Source of the DNA: Pseudofrankia saprophytica
GTDB taxonomy: Bacteria; Actinomycetota; Actinomycetes; Frankiales; Frankiaceae
Assembly (NCBI RefSeq): GCF_000235425.2
Contig: NZ_KI912266.1
Span: forward strand, 4,843,686-4,907,685
Length of the DNA stretch: 64,000 nt
Direction: 5' to 3'
Both the position numbers and the translations under genes were made by a program. How positions within the stretch are numbered: the first letter of the stretch is position 1; every line of letters starts with the position of its first letter. This document shows positions 59,746 through 64,000 of this stretch, in pieces. Below the pieces are notes generated by a model, which saw only the letters and a list, made by a program, of their open reading frames with translations, did no database searches and was not told the origin of the DNA.

Positions 59746-60037
59746 CAATCCGCACGGCGGTAGTTGGCGGGCGGCGTCCGGTAGTCGAGGGCACGCCCGC
59801 CGGCCACCACCCGGCCCCGGCTCCTGCTCCGTCCGTGGGCGACAGACAACGAGATCCATCGCCGAGCTGGACCGAGACTCCGCCGACGTCACCGTGAAGT
59901 ACCGTGTGGCGCCGGTGTGACGGCCGGCATCGACGCGCGGGCCCGCACCGGAACACGGTGCGGGCCTTTGCGATGCGGTGGGCGCCACGACCAGGGACGG
60001 TCACCTCGCCGGACGCCGTTCCGCGACGGCGTCCGAA
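59746..60037. other. Intergenic stretch with possible gene tail
   Basis: An open frame without a start codon ends IAELDRDSADVTVKYRVAPV with stop TGA at 59918-59920, 20 bases before a strong terminator. It looks like the 3' end of a lost or very short gene. Confidence 0.35.
59940..59966 (+). terminator. Intrinsic terminator
   Basis: Perfect 11-bp stem GGCCCGCACCG / CGGTGCGGGCC (59940-59950, 59956-59966), loop GAACA, followed directly by TTTG. One of few here with a T-stretch. It serves the frame ending at 59920 or the gene ending at 59745. Confidence 0.75.
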
Positions 60038-60643
60038 TCAGGCCTCGCCGGCCGGCGGACGCCGATCAGCCAGCTCCTCGATCTGGGCGCTGATGAAGGC
60101 GCCGACGGCCTCGTAGTCGGACGCGATGCCCAGATCGACGTCGATCGTCATGATCTGGGTCATTCCGATCATCGCCAGCTGGGCGACTAGCGGCGGACAC
60201 CGTTCTGGAGGGACTCCGAGGTCGGTGAGCGCGACCGTGAAAGCGTCGAGCTGAAGCTGGCGGTAACGCTGGTAATACTCGACGAGCGCCGACCGGATCG
60301 CCTTGCGGTGATTGGCCAGCGCCATGAACTCGAGGTTGAACCTGCTGCCGGTGACGCTGGTCTCGCGCAGTTCCCACAGCTGCCGCAGCGTCGGCTGGGA
60401 ACCGAGTACTTCCCGTAGGAGCTCCAGGCCCGCGTCCGCGCGCCGGCGGAACACCTGTAGAAACAGGTCGTCCATCGTCTGGAAGTAGTAATGCACCAGC
60501 TGGGGCGTCAGGCCGGCCCGCGCACCCACCCGGCGCGAGGTGACAGCGGCGTAGCCTTCCTCCAGCAGCAGCCGCTCCGCGGCGTCGAGCAGCTGCTCAC
60601 GCCTCCCCGACTCGGCTGAAGCCGTCCGACGCTGGCTTACCAT
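60038..60643 (-). CDS. TetR/AcrR-family transcriptional regulator
   Basis: About 201 residues. N-terminal TetR helix-turn-helix: REQLLDAAERLLLEEGYAAV and TSRRVGARAGLTPQLVHYYF, then a ligand domain with helices FNLEFMALANHRKAIRSALV and VDLGIASDYEAVGAFISAQI. The first Met of the natural length is at 60643, with GAAGGA three bases away; GTG 60688 would add 15 residues. It lies downstream of the P450 gene on the same strand and next to redox enzymes, so it may control the P450 at 60865. Confidence 0.9.
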   Translation of the reverse strand: MVSQRRTASAESGRREQLLDAAERLLLEEGYAAVTSRRVGARAGLTPQLVHYYFQTMDDLFLQVFRRRADAGLELLREVLGSQPTLRQLWELRETSVTGSRFNLEFMALANHRKAIRSALVEYYQRYRQLQLDAFTVALTDLGVPPERCPPLVAQLAMIGMTQIMTIDVDLGIASDYEAVGAFISAQIEELADRRPPAGEA

Positions 60644-60811
60644 CTGTCCTTCATATCGCGGCGCGACGGCCGGTTCCGCACGGTTCACGCCGTGTCGTGC
60701 CGGCCAGATTATCAGGGCACATCATGAGCCGGAGGCCAGCCGGGCCAGCCGGGCCAGCCGAGCCGGCGGAACCAGCCGGGCCCCCGCCGGCGCGGGCCCT
60801 GCCATGACGCA

Positions 60812-60852
60812 CTCGGGCCCTGCCCCAGTCGCCTGGAGGGGCAGGGCCCGAG
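60812..60852 (-). terminator. Hairpin terminator after the second P450 gene
   Basis: Perfect 15-bp stem (60812-60826 with 60838-60852), 11-base loop, 13 bases beyond the P450 stop in its direction of transcription. Confidence 0.8.
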
Positions 60853-60864
60853 GCGGCCCATGGG

Positions 60865-62157
60865 TCAGCCGCGGCTGTCGCCCTCGACGGGCGTGAACTC
60901 GAGGTGGAGCTCGGTCAGGCCGCGCAGCACCCAGGTCGGCTCGTACTTGAAGCGCCGTGCCTCGGCCGGCCCGTGGTGCTCCTCGGAGAGCCGGATGTCG
61001 CGGGTGCGGTCGAGGATGCGCTCCAGGCTGATACGGCCCTCGACGCGGGCCAGTGGGCCGCCGGGGCAGGAGTGGACTCCCCGCCCGAAGGCGATGTGCT
61101 GGCGGACGTTCTTGCGGTCGTGCCGGAACTCGGCCGGGCACTCGAACTGCCGGGGGTCGCGGTTGGCGGCGCCGTTGAGGAGCATGACCGGTGTCCCCGC
61201 CGCCACGTCGACGCCACCGATGGTCGTGGCGCGCCGGGCGAGGCGGAAGTCGGCCTTCACCGGGCTCTCGACGCGCAGCGTCTCCTCGATGAGGTCCGGG
61301 ATGAGCTCACGGTGTTCCCGAAGCTCGTCCTGGACCTTGGGGTGTTCGGCCAGGTACTTCAGCACCGAACCGAGCAGCCGGGCGGTGGTCTCCTGCCCGG
61401 CCGCGAACAGGAACGTGGCGGCCCGCACGACCGAGATGACCTCCGGGACGCTCCCGTCCGGATAGGTCGCCGCCGCCATCTGCGTCAGCACGTCGGTCCG
61501 CGGGGACTGGCGCCGGTCCTCGATGTAGCGGGCGAACCAGTTGTCGAGCCAGCCGAGCGAGTTCAGCTCCCCGTCGTGTTCGCCGCCGGCACCGATCTTG
61601 CCGGGGCTGGCGGACAGGCCGAAACCCTCCCGGAACCGCTGGTGGTCGGACTCGGGCACGCCCAGCACGTCGGCGACCGCCAGCATCGCGAACGGCTGCG
61701 CGAACCCGCGGATGAACTCGCCGCGGCCGTCCGCGAGAAAATCGTCCAGCTGCTGGTCGGCCAGCCGCCAGATGAACTCCTCGTTCTCCTGCAACCGCTT
61801 CGGCGTGAGCATCCGCATCACGAGCGCCCGCTCGCGGGTGTGCATCGGCGGGTCCATCGTGACCATGTGCTCGTTCATCGGAAGCTGGTCCCGGTAACGG
61901 TCGATGATCTCGCCGACGTCGTCGCCTTCGAGCGGCACCGGGAATGTGGCGAACGGACCGATCACCGAGTTGCACGACGAGAAGGTGTCCACATCGCGGT
62001 ACACCTCGTGCGCCTCGTCATAGCCAGTCACAGCCACCACGCCGAGGTGCGGCAGCGGGAGCACCGGGCACACCGAACGCAGGTCATCGAAGTAGGCGTA
62101 CGGGTCTTCCACAAGCGACTCGTCGTTGAAGAAGTCGATGGTGGTCCAGTCGGTCAT
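60865..62157 (-). CDS. Cytochrome P450
   Basis: 430 residues from ATG 62157 (GGAAGG upstream). MTDWTTIDFFNDESLVEDPY start, I-helix FAAGQETTARLLGS, ExxR in IEETLRVESP, and heme loop FGRGVHSCPGGPLARVEGR with the Cys. The frame extends upstream without family features, so 62157 is preferred. Similar to actinobacterial P450s for terpenoid, steroid or fatty substrates. The nearest redox partner is not in the window. Divergent from the dehydrogenase at 62772. Confidence 0.92.
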   Translation of the reverse strand: MTDWTTIDFFNDESLVEDPYAYFDDLRSVCPVLPLPHLGVVAVTGYDEAHEVYRDVDTFSSCNSVIGPFATFPVPLEGDDVGEIIDRYRDQLPMNEHMVTMDPPMHTRERALVMRMLTPKRLQENEEFIWRLADQQLDDFLADGRGEFIRGFAQPFAMLAVADVLGVPESDHQRFREGFGLSASPGKIGAGGEHDGELNSLGWLDNWFARYIEDRRQSPRTDVLTQMAAATYPDGSVPEVISVVRAATFLFAAGQETTARLLGSVLKYLAEHPKVQDELREHRELIPDLIEETLRVESPVKADFRLARRATTIGGVDVAAGTPVMLLNGAANRDPRQFECPAEFRHDRKNVRQHIAFGRGVHSCPGGPLARVEGRISLERILDRTRDIRLSEEHHGPAEARRFKYEPTWVLRGLTELHLEFTPVEGDSRG

Positions 62158-62771
62158 CCCAGCCGCCTTCCAGGCTTCGGACACACGATATCCAGGAGTC
62201 TTGGGCGGTCGCCAAAACGGTGATTGACGAATTTTTAGCACACGCCCAGCCCGACCCGCAAGCGCACCCGGAATCACTACTCGCGCCCCACGGCTCGACC
62301 ACGCCCACGCCCCCGAGCCAGCTCGACGCGCGACGGACCGGCAGAAGGACCAGGTCAGCGCGGAGGCGGTGAACGACCTCGCGACCGCGCCGACGAGCGT
62401 CGGGCCGTCGCGGGCCAGGAGTGAGCACCACGCCAGCCGCATCCGTGGCACCGAGTGCAGCAACGCGCGGCCGCATGCGAGGATCGGGCACAGCCGGCGA
62501 TACGGCCGGCGCCACCGAAGTCCCTATGACTCCCGCCCACCGCGGCCATTGTCGCTTCCGCTTGACCCGACGGGAACGCGATCGCGGTTCGCAAAGGGCG
62601 GGCTTGCCGAACCAGTGGGCATGTGCTAGACACCGGGCGAGCAAAATTGGGCGACCGCACAAGATGGAGTTGGCCGAGGCCGTGATGGTCGAACCTCAGC
62701 GTCAACAGCGCGGCGGTCAGACGTTCTAAACCGAGTATCAACGCCGTCCCCCGCGGCAGAGGAGAAGATTC
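62158..62771. other. 614-base divergent intergenic region
   Basis: No supported gene. An A+T-rich patch at 62221-62245 and, on the minus strand, TTGGCG then GATATC 17 bases on could be the P450 promoter. The ribosome-binding site GGAGAAG for the gene at 62772 is at its end. Confidence 0.35.
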
Positions 62772-63836
62772 ATGACGCTGGCCGGACGTCCCCTGCGGAT
62801 CGTGCAATGGACGACGGGGAAAGTGGCCCGGGAGGCCGTCAAGGCGATCGTCGAACGCCCGGACCTCGAACTCGTCGGTGCGTACGCCTTCAGCAAGGAG
62901 AAGGTCGGCCAGGATGTCGGTGACCTCACCGAACTCGGGCGCACCCTTGGTGTGGCCGCCACCGATGACATCGACGCCGTCATCGCCTTAAAGCCTGACT
63001 GTGTCGTCTACATGCCGCTGCATCCCGATGTCGATCATCTGACCCGCCTGCTGCGCGCGGGTGTCAACGTCGTCTCGACCGCGGGCTTCATCACCGGCCG
63101 CGCCTACGGCCTCGAGACGCGCGCCGCGCTGCAGGAGGCCGCCCTCGCCGGCAACGCGAGCCTCTTCGGCAGCGGCATCAATCCCGGCTTCGCCGAGTAC
63201 ATCGCCACGGTGGCCTCGGGACCGTGCCGGGAGGTCAACTACGTCCGGGTCACCGAGTCGTTCAACATCGGGCTCTGGGCCGCGGACGCGAACCAGGACG
63301 AGCTCGGCTGGGGCCGCCCGGCGGGCGATCCCGGCCATGCCGAGGACATCGAGAAGGCGACCGCCGTCTTCGGCGACGCCGTCGAGTCGATCGCCGCCCA
63401 CCTCGGCCTGGCGCTCGACGACATCCGCTGCGAGGTCCAGTTCGCCCATGCCACCAGCGACGCCGACGTCCCGGGCCGGGCCGTGAAACACGGCACCGTC
63501 GCCGGTATCGACGTCCGCTGGATCGGAGCCGAGGCCGGCATCGACCTCGTCGAGGCCCAGGTGCGCTGGACGGTCGCGGGCGATCTCGACCCGGCGTGGG
63601 ACATCGCGATGGCCTACCTCATCGAGGTGCGCGGCACACCGCAGATCAACCTGCGCGTCGACGTCCTGCCCGCGGACATCAGCACGTTCACCCTCGAGGA
63701 CGCGTCCGCGATGGGCTCGATGATCACAGCCATGCCGGTCGTCAACGCGATCCCCGCCGTCGTGGCCGCCCCGCCGGGCATCGTCACCTACGCCGATCTG
63801 CCGGCGGTAACCTCACGGCTGCGGGCGAAGCGCTGA
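62772..63836 (+). CDS. Dihydrodipicolinate-reductase-like NAD(P)H-dependent dehydrogenase
   Basis: 354 residues: PLRIVQWTTGKVAREAVKAI (Rossmann GxxG-type start), LELVGAYAFSKEKVGQDVGD, VVYMPLHPDVDHLTRLLRAG, VSTAGFITGRAYG and GSGINPGFAEYIATVASGPC. This is the actinobacterial DapB_N-like family (similar to 2,4-diaminopentanoate dehydrogenase), often near steroid or terpenoid P450s. GAGGAGAAG precedes the ATG. The reaction is not fixed by sequence; no lysine pathway genes are nearby. Confidence 0.85.
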   Translation: MTLAGRPLRIVQWTTGKVAREAVKAIVERPDLELVGAYAFSKEKVGQDVGDLTELGRTLGVAATDDIDAVIALKPDCVVYMPLHPDVDHLTRLLRAGVNVVSTAGFITGRAYGLETRAALQEAALAGNASLFGSGINPGFAEYIATVASGPCREVNYVRVTESFNIGLWAADANQDELGWGRPAGDPGHAEDIEKATAVFGDAVESIAAHLGLALDDIRCEVQFAHATSDADVPGRAVKHGTVAGIDVRWIGAEAGIDLVEAQVRWTVAGDLDPAWDIAMAYLIEVRGTPQINLRVDVLPADISTFTLEDASAMGSMITAMPVVNAIPAVVAAPPGIVTYADLPAVTSRLRAKR

Positions 63837-63874
63837 CACGAGCGACACCGGCGAATCGAGGCGGCGGGACGGCG

Positions 63875-64000
63875 ATGAGCGAAAGCGATCCGGACAGTTC
63901 AGGCGAGTTGCCCAGCCCCCGGCGACGGCGACGTCCTGGCCACCCGCGGCGCGCGGCCCTGGCCGCCGCCGCGGTGGTCACGGCGCTGGCCGCCGGGTGT
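63875..64000 (+). CDS. Lipoprotein, N-terminal fragment (runs off window)
   Basis: 42 codons: MSESDPDSSGELPSP, a basic stretch RRRRRPGHPRR, and a hydrophobic core AALAAAAVVTALAAGC with the lipobox LAAGC as the last visible residues. It starts 38 bases after the dehydrogenase stop. The family cannot be told. Confidence 0.6.
   Translation, partial: MSESDPDSSGELPSPRRRRRPGHPRRAALAAAAVVTALAAGC

Overview
The window is G+C-rich DNA from an actinobacterium. Evidence is the strong third-position G/C bias, frequent GTG and TTG starts, 4-base ATGA/GTGA gene overlaps, and families such as AfsR/SARP regulators, DUF4235/DUF3618 membrane proteins, SpoIIE/RsbW-type regulators, cytochromes P450 and a FadD32-like acyl-AMP ligase. 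The gene styles recall Frankiaceae (Frankia and relatives), but that is an inference; no rRNA or other taxonomic marker is present. There is no tRNA, rRNA, CRISPR array, prophage or complete insertion sequence. The window is a chromosome-like accessory region of regulators, oxidoreductases, transporters and envelope/exopolysaccharide genes.

Layout. 1-5 kb: the end of an MFS exporter, a UbiA-type prenyltransferase, a secreted seven-bladed RCC1 propeller with a structured leader, and an AraC-DinB fusion overlapping a RibD/DHFR-like gene. 5-11.6 kb is a decaying stretch: a fused sigma/SDR remnant, a C-terminal oxidoreductase scrap, a frameshifted SnoaL-like gene, and a nucleotidyltransferase cut off at a 24-bp inverted repeat that bounds a cassette with an orphan MazF-like toxin. 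11.8-13 kb: a three-gene overlapping membrane-protein operon. 13-18 kb: phosphatase, VOC, quinone-oxidoreductase-like and HD genes, plus a flavin/quinone-reductase operon behind a near-canonical SoxR box (its reductase has a one-base frameshift). 18-22.6 kb: a histidine kinase and an OmpR-type regulator separated by uppP and a DedA gene. The same 11-bp-spaced direct repeats lie before uppP and before the regulator, suggesting one regulon.

22.6-35.7 kb: acetyltransferase, a 55-aa stress-type membrane protein, LtrA, GlxA-type regulator, HD protein, MFS transporter, a 1011-aa SARP/ATPase regulator, an FAD oxidase overlapping an NmrA-like gene, and an amidase, with strong hairpin terminators. 35.7-45.7 kb is a signalling island: a soluble poly-HAMP hybrid kinase divergent from an ANTAR/GAF/SpoIIE phosphatase and an RsbW-like kinase behind a SigB-type promoter, then a Ser/Thr kinase with a PQQ-type propeller. 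45.7-50.6 kb: a BcsA-like glycosyltransferase overlapping a GH26-type glycosidase, and a GT39-like membrane glycosyltransferase behind nadE.

52.9-58.4 kb is the most interesting unit: six tightly packed minus-strand genes (secreted matrixin-like protease, anchored protein, ACP-GNAT fusion, fatty-acyl-AMP ligase, SnoaL-like protein, P450). They look like a small acyl-lipid biosynthetic pathway; the first gene is distinctly lower in G+C. A gene-poor kilobase follows, then a small DUF4236-like gene, a TetR regulator, a second P450, a dihydrodipicolinate-reductase-like dehydrogenase and the start of a lipoprotein gene that runs off the window.
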